Positions 4,280 through 12,836 of a stretch of 33,089 nucleotides of DNA are shown piece after piece. The notes under the pieces were generated by a model. That model did no database searches. It was not told where the DNA came from and saw only the letters and a program-made list of their open reading frames with translations. The translations under genes were made by a program, and so were the position numbers. Source of the DNA: Candidatus Wolfebacteria bacterium RIFCSPLOWO2_01_FULL_47_17b (GTDB lineage Bacteria > Patescibacteriota > Minisyncoccia > UBA6257 > JAGOQP01); NCBI GenBank assembly GCA_001793865.1, contig MGIS01000012.1, forward strand, positions 27,237 through 60,325. Reading direction: 5' to 3'. Position 1 is the stretch's first letter. Every line of letters starts with the position of its first letter.

Positions 4280-5974
4280 CTATTTCAGCTCTTCAACGTT
4301 CCCTGTCACGTCTTCCACTTCGCTTAATGACGTGATACCAGTGGCGTATTTGAGCACCCCGTCCTGCTGCATAGATACAAATCCCGTGTCCTGCACGGCT
4401 TTTTTGATGGCAATTTGTCCCGCGTCTTTTCCAATGAGCTCGCGTATTTCATCATTCACCACAAGCAATTCAAATACTGCTATCCGCCCCTTGTAGCCGA
4501 TATTGTTGCACGCGGGGCATCCGACTGGCTCGAATAATTTTATATCCTTCATGTATTTCTCCTTATCAACCCTCTCCGGCAGCCCTTGTATGTATGTTTC
4601 AATCTTTTTTCGTTCCTCTGCGGTGACTTGTTTTTCCTTTTTACATACCGCGCAGAGCTTTCGCACCAGCCGTTGGGCAATAAGTAGGTTGATAGCAGGC
4701 GCTATGCTATTCGGTTTCGCTCCTAAGTCCAGCAAACGCGCAATGCCTCCCGCCGCTTCGTTGGCGTGCACGGTAGAAAACACCAGGTGTCCCGTCAGGG
4801 CCGCCTGAATGGCGATTTCGGCCGTTTCTTTGTCGCGAATTTCTCCCACGAGTATAACGTCCGGATCCTGGCGCATAAGCGATCGCAATCCTCCTGAAAA
4901 CGTATAGTCGGCCGATTCATCTACCTGCGTTTGTTCGATACCGTCCAAATGGTATTCTATCGGGTCTTCGATAGTAATGATTTTGATGCTCGGATCAAGG
5001 CGCTTTTTCAAGAACGCATAGAGCGTGGTGGTTTTACCCGATCCGGTTGGTCCGGTGTTGAGCGCCATGCCGTTTGGCTTGTGGAGCTGCTCTTCTATTA
5101 TTGCAAGATCATCGTTACGAAGCCCCAGCTGGTCCAGCGATACTTGTATCGCCTCGGGATCCAAAAGGCGCATAACCACCACTTCGCCGAATTCCGACGG
5201 CGCGACCGCCACACGAACTTCAATATCCTGTTTAACGGGTAAATCAATAGTAAAGCGGCCGTCTTGTGTTTCGTCTTTCACATTCAACTTGAGACCGGAA
5301 AGCAGTTTGATGCGGGATATTATCGGCCGGTGCGTGCCTTTTGCAAATTCAGTAAATATATCCTGCAGCATACCGTCGATTCGGTAACGGAGTCGCAACT
5401 TCTGATTTTGCGGTTCGATATGAATGTCGGACGCGCGATTTTCCACCGCTCCAATAAGAATGGTCTGTATCAGGGCGGATATATTTCCCGGATTGTTGAG
5501 TTTTCGTATCGCTTCTTTAACGGCGTCCAGAGTCTTGAGATTTTGTTTTTTTGCCTCTTCCTCCGTCTGCTCGGCTATCTGCACCGATCCCGTTATTTTT
5601 TCGTGTTGTTTTGCGGCAAAGCGATAGTAGGTGAGTATATGCTCCAACGAGCTGAGCGATACTACATGGACGGTTGGCTTATATCCCTTGTTTTTCAAAT
5701 CGTCCAAAATCTTCCGTGTAGCCGGAGACATAGGATCAAACGCCGCAACGGCTATTTTTCTGTCGGCTACAGCAATAACCGCGCAGTGGCCTTCGTGCGC
5801 GGATGGTTCGTCCAGGAGCGCGAGCGCTTCCAAATTTACCGAGATTTTAGCCGGTTCAAGGTACGCCGCGTGCGCGTGTTGGCCACGCCTTTGCGCGTCG
5901 CGTTCTTCCGCGTCGCGCCGCATCTTGGAAAGCTGGTCCACTACATCATCGGATAGCATGGATCCAGTATACAC
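4280..5974 (-). CDS. pilB: Type IV pilus assembly / type II secretion ATPase (PilB/GspE family)
   Basis: PilB/GspE hexameric ATPases drive pilus extension or type II secretion from the cytoplasmic side of the membrane. In this 564-residue product the N-terminal ~130 residues are a divergent GspE-N-like part, followed by the ATPase core with Walker A GPTGSGKT (308-315), a Walker B region RQDPDVILVGEIRD, a His-box HLVFSTVHAN, and a zinc-type tetracysteine motif (Cys441, Cys444, Cys486, Cys489). The frame opens with GTG right after the tsaE stop; an ATG at 5959 is at least as likely a start. The gene is last in a packed run after iscS, htrA, clpB and tsaE. No other pilus genes are in the window. 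Confidence 0.93.
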   Translation of the reverse strand: MYTGSMLSDDVVDQLSKMRRDAEERDAQRRGQHAHAAYLEPAKISVNLEALALLDEPSAHEGHCAVIAVADRKIAVAAFDPMSPATRKILDDLKNKGYKPTVHVVSLSSLEHILTYYRFAAKQHEKITGSVQIAEQTEEEAKKQNLKTLDAVKEAIRKLNNPGNISALIQTILIGAVENRASDIHIEPQNQKLRLRYRIDGMLQDIFTEFAKGTHRPIISRIKLLSGLKLNVKDETQDGRFTIDLPVKQDIEVRVAVAPSEFGEVVVMRLLDPEAIQVSLDQLGLRNDDLAIIEEQLHKPNGMALNTGPTGSGKTTTLYAFLKKRLDPSIKIITIEDPIEYHLDGIEQTQVDESADYTFSGGLRSLMRQDPDVILVGEIRDKETAEIAIQAALTGHLVFSTVHANEAAGGIARLLDLGAKPNSIAPAINLLIAQRLVRKLCAVCKKEKQVTAEERKKIETYIQGLPERVDKEKYMKDIKLFEPVGCPACNNIGYKGRIAVFELLVVNDEIRELIGKDAGQIAIKKAVQDTGFVSMQQDGVLKYATGITSLSEVEDVTGNVEELK

Positions 5975-6478
5975 CTATTTTCTGCTGATTTCGATAATGC
6001 GTTTGCTTATATGCGAGCCGTGACTGAATTTTATGATAAATGCGCCTTTCGGGGCTCTGAACTTCACCTGTTCGGGCCATTCGATGAAAACGATTTGTCT
6101 ATTGAGGCCGGGCCTTGATATTGAGGCCGGGCCTTGATAAAGCCCTGGGACATGCAACTCATTAAAGTCTTTTTTAGATCTCAGCCGGTAGGCATCTACG
6201 TGATAAATATCCGAGTTTTTACCCCTAACCCCTAATCCCTTGCCCCTTGTCCCTGTTTTGTAGTGCTTCATTAAAACGAACGTGGGGCTGGCGGCCTTAG
6301 GACGGATGCCGAAATGAGAAAGCGCACCGAGCACGAATGCGGTTTTGCCGCTCCCTAAGTCTCCTTTTAGCAGAAACATATGTGGACCTTTTTTCTTTTT
6401 CAAAACATCCGCAATGAATGTTTTTGCGATTTTTTTCGTTAACACAGCCGAATCCGAAACAATTTTAATGTCAGACAT
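5975..6478 (-). CDS. tsaE: tRNA t6A biosynthesis ATPase TsaE
   Basis: TsaE is a P-loop protein that works with TsaB and TsaD to make t6A37 in tRNA. Walker A GDLGSGKT is at residues 39-46, the SPTFVLM strand at 64-70, YHVDAYRL at 92-99 and FIEWPEQ at 131-137. At 167 residues it is a little long for the family because of two low-complexity inserts: about residues 75-88, rich in Gly/Arg/Lys and encoded by a G-tract repeat, and about 112-127, encoded by a 19-bp tandem repeat. Both fall in loops between conserved blocks. It overlaps the upstream membrane-protein gene by 8 bp and touches pilB downstream. Confidence 0.92.
   Translation of the reverse strand: MSDIKIVSDSAVLTKKIAKTFIADVLKKKKGPHMFLLKGDLGSGKTAFVLGALSHFGIRPKAASPTFVLMKHYKTGTRGKGLGVRGKNSDIYHVDAYRLRSKKDFNELHVPGLYQGPASISRPGLNRQIVFIEWPEQVKFRAPKGAFIIKFSHGSHISKRIIEISRK
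6101..6138 (-). repeat. Two tandem copies of a 19-bp repeat inside tsaE
   Basis: ATTGAGGCCGGGCCTTGAT occurs twice head to tail (6101-6119 and 6120-6138). Each copy contains the near-palindrome AGGCCGGGCCT. The 19-bp unit is not a multiple of three, so the two copies are read in different frames. Confidence 0.9.
6221..6253 (-). repeat. G-tract repeat inside tsaE with quadruplex potential
   Basis: The coding (minus) strand carries five runs of 3-4 G separated by 3-4 nt, with TTAGGGGTTAGGGG in the middle. It encodes a Gly/Arg/Lys-rich loop. Sequence alone meets the usual pattern for a G-quadruplex. Confidence 0.7.
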
Positions 6479-7208
6479 ATCCTGAAATTATAAAAATGAC
6501 GACTGAAAAGATGCCGAAGAAAAACATATCTTTTACAAGTATTTTGGGTGTCAGCACTCCTTGAAAGTGGTTGACTACGATTGTCATACTCACCATATAC
6601 AGCACCAATATGAGCGTCGCGACATTCAAAAACCCGATGGACAAAAGCGACAGTATCCAAAGCACTTCCGCGGTTATCAGTACGATTGCCGCAAGGTAGG
6701 TGCGAATGCGGGAATTCCACATGCTTATTTCCGCACGGAGGTATTCCCTGCCCGTTAGGTACAGGAATACGAGCATCACGAGTATCGTTCCCACCACATG
6801 CTCAACCGGTCCCTGCAGGGCAAAGAGCGCCGCCGCCGCGCACACGAGCAAGAAATAAAACAGCGACAATTGTTTGAATGGCTCATGGAAACGCACGTGC
6901 GCCACACCGAGAATTACAAACAACAGTGCCCCAAAAAACGCCGCTAATGCAATTACGAGCGCCGGTTCGGCGGCTTGCGCGAGCGCAAGCAGCGCAATCA
7001 CCCACAGCGAGTTATACATCCACTTATATACCCGTAGAGCAGACTCGTTCCAAAACGCGGTCATGACTGCGAACAGAACGGTTATGGCGAGCCATACAAC
7101 GGAGCCTGTGACCCGCCACGCCGAAAGCAACGCGACGGCGGAAATGGCATTAGCCGACCACGATACTATCGGGGCTTTTAAGAGTAATCTTAACTTTTTT
7201 TCTGCCAT
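6471..7208 (-). CDS. Polytopic membrane protein of unknown function
   Basis: A 245-residue, strongly hydrophobic protein with about seven or eight predicted membrane helices spread over its whole length and short charged loops (for example RVYKWMYNS and GREYLRAEISMWNSRIRTY). I do not recognise a family. The ATG at 7208 overlaps the 3' end of clpB by 59 bp. No good alternative ATG exists until codon 49 (within the first hydrophobic region), so the overlap is accepted with caution. It overlaps tsaE by 8 bp and probably belongs to the same operon. Confidence 0.7.
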   Translation of the reverse strand: MAEKKLRLLLKAPIVSWSANAISAVALLSAWRVTGSVVWLAITVLFAVMTAFWNESALRVYKWMYNSLWVIALLALAQAAEPALVIALAAFFGALLFVILGVAHVRFHEPFKQLSLFYFLLVCAAAALFALQGPVEHVVGTILVMLVFLYLTGREYLRAEISMWNSRIRTYLAAIVLITAEVLWILSLLSIGFLNVATLILVLYMVSMTIVVNHFQGVLTPKILVKDMFFFGIFSVVIFIISGYV

Positions 7209-9777
7209 GCAATTGATCCTTGATTATCTTATCTGCGAGTGTATCAAGGATATGCTTCTGAATAAAGCGCTTAATGGGACGCGCGCCAAACTGAGGATCG
7301 AATCCTTCGCGTGCGATGTATTTTTTTACCGTTTCATCCACGTCTATTTTTATCCCTTTATGAGCGAGTTTTTGGGATACCATCTGCTGGAGCTGGATGT
7401 CCACGATAAGCGTAATGTCTTTTTCCGTAAGCTGGTTGAAGATAATAATCTCATCAAGCCGATTTAGGAATTCCGGACGGAAGAATTCCTTCAGTGATTC
7501 GCGTATCTTGTCCTCTATGTCCTGCGTCTGAGCATCATTTTTCTCCTGCACTGTTTCGGCCGCCGAAAATCCCAGCGACCCTCCCGACTGACTGAACAGT
7601 TCGCTGCCGATATTGGATGTCAGAATAACGATTGTATTTTTGAAATTAGCGGTTTTCCCCTTCGCGTCGGTGAGCCGGCCATTATCGAGCATCTGTAGAA
7701 GCACATTGAAAACGTCCGGATGGGCTTTTTCAATCTCGTCGAATAGTATCAAGCTGTATGGCCGATGGCGAATCATCTCTGTCAGATGTCCCCCTTCCTC
7801 GTAACCCACGTATCCGGGAGGTGAGCCGATAAGCTTGGACACCGCGTGCTTTTCCATATATTCGGACATATCAACGCGCACAAGCGCTTTTTCGTCGTTA
7901 AACATAAATTCCGCGAGCGCACGCGCGAGTTCCGTTTTGCCTACTCCCGTTGGACCCAAGAACATAAACGATCCAAGGGGTTTTTGTTCGTCCGAAAGCC
8001 CTGCGCGAGCTCGCCGCAATGCTCGAGCTATTTCTTGCACCGCGTGATCTTGTCCGATCACACGTTTTTTCAAAATATCCTCCACTTTTGACAATTTTTC
8101 GCTTTCCGACTCGAGTATCTTGGATACCGGTATGCCTGTCCAACGAGCAACCACCGCGCCTATATCCTCTTCGTTTACCTTTTCGTTCTTTGCCTTGTTT
8201 TTCCGTTCGAGTATGCGCAGCTCTTTTTCCAAAGCGGGTAGTTCCCCATAGAGAATCTTAGCGACTCGGTCCAAATTACCGGCACGTTCTTCGGACTCCG
8301 CCTCACGCTTTAGCTCCTCAATCTTACGTTGAGTTTCGCTCACCCGAGAAGAAGCGTCTCGTTCGGATTTCCAAGATTTAAACGAGTCATCGCTCTTTTT
8401 CTTAAGATCATCAATTTCTTTTTTTAATTTGGTGATGCGATCCTTATTTTTTGTATTTTTTTCGGATGCGAGCGCTTTTTCTTCTATTTCAAGCCGAGTG
8501 AGCTCGCGGCGCATATGCTCGATGTTATTTGGCATGCTGTCTGTTTCCAGACGACGTGTTGCCGCCGCTTCGTCTATCAGGTCGATGGCTTTGTCGGGTA
8601 GGAATCGATCGGAGATGTAGCGCGCCGACAAACTCACCGCCGCCACGATCGCTTCGTCCGCGATGCGGATGCCATGGTGGACTTCGTATTTTTCTTTGAG
8701 TCCTCGCAGGATCGCAATGCTGTCTTCCACGCTCGGTTCTTCCACGTATACCGGCGCGAACCGCCGTTCAAGAGCCGCATCTTTTTCGATGTACCGCTGG
8801 TACTCTTTTGTGGTCGTCGCCCCGATCGCGCGCAGTTCGCCTCGTGCGAGAGCGGGCTTGAGAATGTTAGCCGCGTCTATTGCGCCTTCCGCAGCTCCCG
8901 CTCCAACTATCGTATGAATCTCATCAATAAACAGAACGAATTTCCCCACTGAACTTTGAATCTCCTTTATGAATGCTTTCAGACGATCTTCAAAATCTCC
9001 CCTGAATTTCGTGCCGGCGACGAGCGACCCCATATCCAGCGAAAGCACTTCTTTGTCTCGCAAGCTTTCGGGAATTTCTCCCGATACGATTCGCTGCGCG
9101 AGCCCTTCAACAATTGCGGTTTTTCCGACTCCCGGTTCTCCGATAAGAACCGGATTATTCTTGGTACGTCGGGATAACACTTGTATGACGCGGCGCAGCT
9201 CCTCATCGCGTCCGATGACCGGATCCAGCATTCCTTCGCGTGCTTTTTGTGTAAGATTAACCGAATACTTTTCGAGCACTTGGAATTTATTTTCGGGCAT
9301 CTCATCGGTGACGCGGGTAGATCCGCGAACGTCTTCCAACACGCGCAGAGCGGTGTCTTTGTAAAATCCAAAGCTTTCCAAAAGGGTTCCCGCCGATGTT
9401 GAAGAATCCGCTATCGCGACGAGGAGGTGTTCACATGAGATAAATTCATCTTTTTTAAACATTGCCGCTTTGCTTGCCCGGTCCAGTACGCGAAGCAGTT
9501 CATGCGACAAATAGAGCTGGTTGATCGGTGCCCGTCCTGCGGCGAATATCTTCGGCTGGCGCGCCAGGTCATCGTCTATCTGTTTTTCGAGTTCCTGTAT
9601 ATGCACGCCTGCCTTCGCAAGCATCGGCCGCACGAGCGATTGTTCGTCGTCCACAAGCGCCGAAAGTAAATGGATTGCCTTAAGCTCGCTGTGATTGTGT
9701 TCAGCCGCGATCTCCTGCGCGGCCTGCAGGGCTTCCTGCGCCTTTATGGTGAATTTGTTGAAATTATTGTTTTGCAT
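7150..9777 (-). CDS. clpB: ATP-dependent chaperone ClpB
   Basis: ClpB is a hexameric AAA+ disaggregase that threads aggregated proteins through its pore together with DnaK. The 875-residue product has the full domain order: Clp-N repeats (1-150), AAA-1 with Walker A GEPGVGKT (213-220), a coiled-coil middle domain rich in Lys/Glu (about 415-535), and AAA-2 with Walker A GPTGVGKT (608-615) and Walker [12 protein letters not shown]. The middle domain distinguishes it from ClpA, and there is no ClpP-binding loop to suggest ClpC/A. It starts 6 nt after the htrA stop and overlaps the membrane-protein gene downstream. Pairing with HtrA suggests an envelope/cytoplasm stress operon. Confidence 0.97.
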   Translation of the reverse strand: MQNNNFNKFTIKAQEALQAAQEIAAEHNHSELKAIHLLSALVDDEQSLVRPMLAKAGVHIQELEKQIDDDLARQPKIFAAGRAPINQLYLSHELLRVLDRASKAAMFKKDEFISCEHLLVAIADSSTSAGTLLESFGFYKDTALRVLEDVRGSTRVTDEMPENKFQVLEKYSVNLTQKAREGMLDPVIGRDEELRRVIQVLSRRTKNNPVLIGEPGVGKTAIVEGLAQRIVSGEIPESLRDKEVLSLDMGSLVAGTKFRGDFEDRLKAFIKEIQSSVGKFVLFIDEIHTIVGAGAAEGAIDAANILKPALARGELRAIGATTTKEYQRYIEKDAALERRFAPVYVEEPSVEDSIAILRGLKEKYEVHHGIRIADEAIVAAVSLSARYISDRFLPDKAIDLIDEAAATRRLETDSMPNNIEHMRRELTRLEIEEKALASEKNTKNKDRITKLKKEIDDLKKKSDDSFKSWKSERDASSRVSETQRKIEELKREAESEERAGNLDRVAKILYGELPALEKELRILERKNKAKNEKVNEEDIGAVVARWTGIPVSKILESESEKLSKVEDILKKRVIGQDHAVQEIARALRRARAGLSDEQKPLGSFMFLGPTGVGKTELARALAEFMFNDEKALVRVDMSEYMEKHAVSKLIGSPPGYVGYEEGGHLTEMIRHRPYSLILFDEIEKAHPDVFNVLLQMLDNGRLTDAKGKTANFKNTIVILTSNIGSELFSQSGGSLGFSAAETVQEKNDAQTQDIEDKIRESLKEFFRPEFLNRLDEIIIFNQLTEKDITLIVDIQLQQMVSQKLAHKGIKIDVDETVKKYIAREGFDPQFGARPIKRFIQKHILDTLADKIIKDQLHGRKKVKITLKSPDSIVVG

Positions 9778-9783
9778 AGTGTA

Positions 9784-11007
9784 TTAGCTTCGTTCTCCGA
9801 GAACTGCCTGGAGCTTTATGGTTTCGTTCCCGCGGAGAATTTCCAATTCGACTGAGTCTCCCGGGTTCTTTTGTGAAATGACATACGCGGGGGTATGCTG
9901 GGCATCTATTTTTTGCCCGTCCACTGCTATCAGTATATCACCTTCCTTGATTCCCGCACGGTCCGCTGGCGATCCCGCTTCAACCGCGCGCCCACTTTCA
10001 TCTCCTTCTATACGCGCACCTTCTTCTGTTAAGGCGTATCGTACCCCCAGATAGCCTACCAAAATTTTTCCCGATGCGCTGACCGTTTCAATGGATCGCT
10101 TCACAGCGTTTATAGGTATGGCGAATCCAATATTTTCCGCTCCCGATACCATCGCCGTATTAATGCCGATCACTTCGCCAGCGCTGTTTAAAAGCGGCCC
10201 GCCTGAGTTTCCCGGATTGATGGCCGCATCCGTTTGAATGACGTTCTCGATCATCTCCACTTCACCTTGCCGAGTGGAGGCGGTTACGCTCCGGGCAAGG
10301 CCCGAAACGATGCCGACCGAGACCGTATTATTGAATTCTCCGAGCGAATTGCCTAGCGCGATCGCGGTCTGGCCGAGGCGCAGACCGCTTGAATCGCCGA
10401 GCCGTACGGCGGGCAGATGTGCCGCCTCTACCTTGAGTATAGCGACGTCCAGTGAGGGATGGCGGGCGAGTATTTGCGCTTCATATTTTTTGCCATCAGC
10501 GGTAAATACCGTGTATTCCGCTTGGGCATCACTTACGACATGTTTGTTGGTCGCGATAAGCCCCTGTGGGGACACAATAAAGCCCGAGCCACCTCCTACT
10601 TCGCGCCGCTCGGTTCCCGTTTCGCACGGCACGCTGAAATCAAACCGCTGCCCGAAAAATTGCCTAAATTCTTCGGGAAGATCCGAAAACGCGTCTGACT
10701 GGCATCGTTCGATAATCGGCACGTCTTTTGAAATTACAATCGAAACGACCGACGGAGAAGCCGACTCAACCGCGCGTATGATTGCCTCCTCCTGGCTCGT
10801 GCCGTTGAATATGGGCGCGGGCGAAACAGTTGCGTTTCCCTGCAAGAGGTTTTGTATGTCGTCCAGAATGTTTGCGTTGCTCACGGGCTGCGAAAAGACG
10901 AACGGTCCGGTTAGTATGCCGATCAAAAGTCCGGCTCCTACAAGCGCAGTAGCGGGCACATGCCGTTTGATGTTTTTTTGCAGTTTTTTAATCGTGTGGT
11001 GATACAT
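9784..11007 (-). CDS. HtrA/DegP-type serine protease with PDZ domain
   Basis: A trypsin-fold protease for damaged extracytoplasmic proteins. Residues 17-40 form an N-terminal membrane anchor. The catalytic triad is visible: His156 in ATNKHVVSD, Asp187 in SLDVAILKV, Ser268 in GNSGGP. One PDZ domain covers about 310-400 (GYLGVRY, AGIKEGDILIAVDG). The 407 residues and single PDZ fit the DegS/HtrA-like class common in Gram-positive-type and CPR genomes. The insert around 96-130 with two Cys residues before the protease core is notable. The ATG at 11007 follows the cysteine desulfurase stop without any gap, and clpB starts 6 nt after this gene, so co-transcription is likely. Confidence 0.95.
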   Translation of the reverse strand: MYHHTIKKLQKNIKRHVPATALVGAGLLIGILTGPFVFSQPVSNANILDDIQNLLQGNATVSPAPIFNGTSQEEAIIRAVESASPSVVSIVISKDVPIIERCQSDAFSDLPEEFRQFFGQRFDFSVPCETGTERREVGGGSGFIVSPQGLIATNKHVVSDAQAEYTVFTADGKKYEAQILARHPSLDVAILKVEAAHLPAVRLGDSSGLRLGQTAIALGNSLGEFNNTVSVGIVSGLARSVTASTRQGEVEMIENVIQTDAAINPGNSGGPLLNSAGEVIGINTAMVSGAENIGFAIPINAVKRSIETVSASGKILVGYLGVRYALTEEGARIEGDESGRAVEAGSPADRAGIKEGDILIAVDGQKIDAQHTPAYVISQKNPGDSVELEILRGNETIKLQAVLGERS

Positions 11008-12195
11008 CTATAATTTCCGATAGGATAGTATAATCCTACGTACTGCTTCGTCAATATCTTCTTTTGTAGTATAGCGGCCCAGGCTGAATCGTATGGAACC
11101 CTCCGGCACTATGGTTGATTTTTCCGCCGTGCGCTGGAGGCATGCGCTTCCCGCCGACGCCGCCACGCCCGCCATATCGAGAGCCTTGTCGAAATTCTCC
11201 GAGTCCGGAAAGAACAGATTTATAATGTGCGGGGACCTGCTTGCGCTGGCAGGATAGGGTTCTCCTCCCTGTAGTACTACGTTTGGAACCCCTTTTTTGA
11301 CTCCTTCAATAAACTGAGACGACAGCTCCGCAAGCCGATTGCACTCTTCGTTCCTGTGCATTCCCAGTAACTCCATTGCTTTGGCAAAACCCATAATAGC
11401 AGGAATATTCTGCGTGCCGCCGCGCATACTTTTCTCCTGACTTCCTCCGGTCATAAGCGGCATCACGATATCGCGTACATCGGTATGTTCCCCACGTATG
11501 TATAACGCCGCCGCTCCTTTTGGTCCGTAGACCTTATAACTTGCAATGGTCATTAGATCCACACCCAACTTCTGTACATCGTATGAGAGCAGGTATCCTT
11601 GCGCCGCATCGGTATGCAAAAGTGGGCATATCTGACGCGGAGGTTTGGCCTTGGTCTGCGAAGGCCGAACCTCGGTATTCCTAAGCCGAGCTTCCGTATC
11701 AATAATCTCCCTAATCCTTTTCAAATCCTGCACCGTTCCTGTCTCATTCTGCACATATATAACGGATACGAGCGCGGTGTTTTCTTTGATCGATTCACCT
11801 ACTTTCCCAGGGGGCACAACGCTCACTTCCGCGTCTCCCCATACTTCCATATCTTGTACAGTCTCCGACACGGATGGATGTTCTATGTTTGAAATAATGA
11901 TATGAGGAGTTTTCCCGGTTGTTTGCTTATATTTTTTAGCAACTGCGCGCAATGCGAAGTTGTTCGCCTCGGTCGCGGACGAAAAAAACAGCATTTCCGA
12001 GTGGTGCGCGTTGAGTTCTTTGGCGATTGTTGTTCGCGCGTTCTCAAGCGCCCTATGCGCCGCCTGCCCGAACGAATGGAGCGAACCGGGGTTGCCGAAT
12101 AGCCCGTCTTCCTGCGAGAAATACTTTAGTATCTCGGCTTTTGCCCGTTCATCTATGGGAGTCGCCGCCGCGTAATCTAAATAGATTCGTTCCAT
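11008..12195 (-). CDS. iscS: Cysteine desulfurase (NifS/IscS family)
   Basis: A PLP enzyme that takes sulfur from cysteine for Fe-S clusters or tRNA thiolation. Starting at the ATG at 12195 (ERIYLDYAAATP) gives 395 residues of normal architecture; the frame opens 26 codons earlier, but a TATACT box at 12203-12208 lies within that part. The PLP lysine is Lys221 (ASYKVYGPKG) and the catalytic loop Cys is Cys352 (AGSACLQ). The residue before the lysine is Tyr instead of the usual His. Residues about 174-185 (EVRPSQTKAKP) come from a palindromic repeat inserted just before the HTDAAQ strand. No IscU or SufU gene follows; htrA starts directly after the stop. Assignment to IscS versus another NifS-like group is not certain. 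Confidence 0.93.
   Translation of the reverse strand: MERIYLDYAAATPIDERAKAEILKYFSQEDGLFGNPGSLHSFGQAAHRALENARTTIAKELNAHHSEMLFFSSATEANNFALRAVAKKYKQTTGKTPHIIISNIEHPSVSETVQDMEVWGDAEVSVVPPGKVGESIKENTALVSVIYVQNETGTVQDLKRIREIIDTEARLRNTEVRPSQTKAKPPRQICPLLHTDAAQGYLLSYDVQKLGVDLMTIASYKVYGPKGAAALYIRGEHTDVRDIVMPLMTGGSQEKSMRGGTQNIPAIMGFAKAMELLGMHRNEECNRLAELSSQFIEGVKKGVPNVVLQGGEPYPASASRSPHIINLFFPDSENFDKALDMAGVAASAGSACLQRTAEKSTIVPEGSIRFSLGRYTTKEDIDEAVRRIILSYRKL
11641..11675 (-). repeat. In-frame palindromic repeat core inside the cysteine desulfurase gene
   Basis: AGGTTTGGCCTT ... AAGGCCGAACCT arms around an 8- to 10-nt loop. It is related to 4217-4274 and read as EVRPSQTKAKP. The FolD gene carries the same element in the same frame (21217-21251). 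Confidence 0.8.
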
Positions 12196-12202
12196 ACATA
12201 CC

Positions 12203-12208
12203 AGTATA
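12203..12208 (-). promoter_or_regulatory. Cysteine desulfurase -10 box (leaderless arrangement)
   Basis: On the minus strand TATACT ends 7 nt before the ATG at 12195. This both supports that start and predicts a leaderless mRNA. The perfect hairpin GTGCAAG/CTTGCAC lies just upstream (about 12216-12237). Confidence 0.6.
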
Positions 12209-12249
12209 ACACAAGCGTGCAAGGTTAAATCTTGCACAACTATTTTCAT

Positions 12250-12273
12250 GTGGCCGAGGTTAACCTCGGCCAC
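12250..12273. repeat. Perfect 24-bp palindrome
   Basis: GTGGCCGAGGTT is followed at once by its exact reverse complement. It lies immediately after the stop of the exonuclease gene. It has no U-run. The GGCCGAGGTT core is related to the palindromic repeat family found at 4217 and in iscS. Confidence 0.85.
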
Positions 12274-12836
12274 TAAAACAGGCGCTGGTAGAGGAGACGT
12301 TCTTTCCAGTCGAATGGCGATTTTATGGGTTGCGGTTCATTTCGCTGTGGAACCATCAGATGTCCTTGCGCTTTTGCAAGATCATACAGCTCCTTGGTCA
12401 CTTTCACGTCCTGCAAGCAGTATTTTTTGAGCTCGTCCAGTTTCCCCTGCTCGTAGAGATTCGGCGCTTCTAGTCCGGTGCCGGATTTCCCGTAGCCAAG
12501 ATTCTGCTTTGCCAGAAGGTCTAAGCTGATCCGCTTGCCTATGGAAAGCTCGATTTCGTCCAGAAGGTCGATTCGCGGAATCGTAAAAAGATCAAAGTCA
12601 AAGTGTTTTGCCATAACCGGCAGATCGAAGCGTGTGATGGAGAAGCCCACCATGAGTTCGGCTGTTTTTAAAAGCTCGGCAAGCTTGTCCATTTCGTGCT
12701 CTTCGTACGCGTAATACTCGTCTTTGTTGTACGAATACACCCCCACTACCGATATCAAAAGTTCGCCGAAGTTATCTCTGCCGACATCCGCGAATGTATT
12801 TTTTGTTTCGATGTCGATAACGATAGTATCTTTCAT
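12273..12836 (-). CDS. DEDD-type 3'-5' exonuclease-like protein (RNase H-like fold)
   Basis: This 187-residue protein fits the YprB/predicted 3'-5' exonuclease group. Exo I is VIDIETK near the N-terminus (Asp8, Glu10), Exo II is around VGFSITRFDLPVMAKH, and Exo III is YCLQDVKVTKELY with Asp. These give the acidic metal-binding set of the DEDD superfamily. It is a stand-alone nuclease with no polymerase or helicase domain. Its ATG overlaps the stop of the YkuK-like gene by 4 bp, so the two are translationally coupled. Its substrate, DNA or RNA, is not clear. Confidence 0.85.
   Translation of the reverse strand: MKDTIVIDIETKNTFADVGRDNFGELLISVVGVYSYNKDEYYAYEEHEMDKLAELLKTAELMVGFSITRFDLPVMAKHFDFDLFTIPRIDLLDEIELSIGKRISLDLLAKQNLGYGKSGTGLEAPNLYEQGKLDELKKYCLQDVKVTKELYDLAKAQGHLMVPQRNEPQPIKSPFDWKERLLYQRLF

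Noticed and set aside
5264-5956. 230-codon plus-strand frame opposite pilB
   Set aside because: Composition is aromatic- and Arg-rich as expected for an antisense shadow; pilB motifs are complete on the minus strand.
10238-11002. 254-codon plus-strand frame opposite the HtrA gene
   Set aside because: A shadow of htrA on the other strand; the minus-strand product has an intact catalytic triad and PDZ domain.
12196-12273. 26-codon N-terminal extension of the cysteine desulfurase
   Set aside because: It would cover the TATACT box, a hairpin and the 24-bp palindrome, and the family starts at the equivalent of ERIYLDYAAATP.
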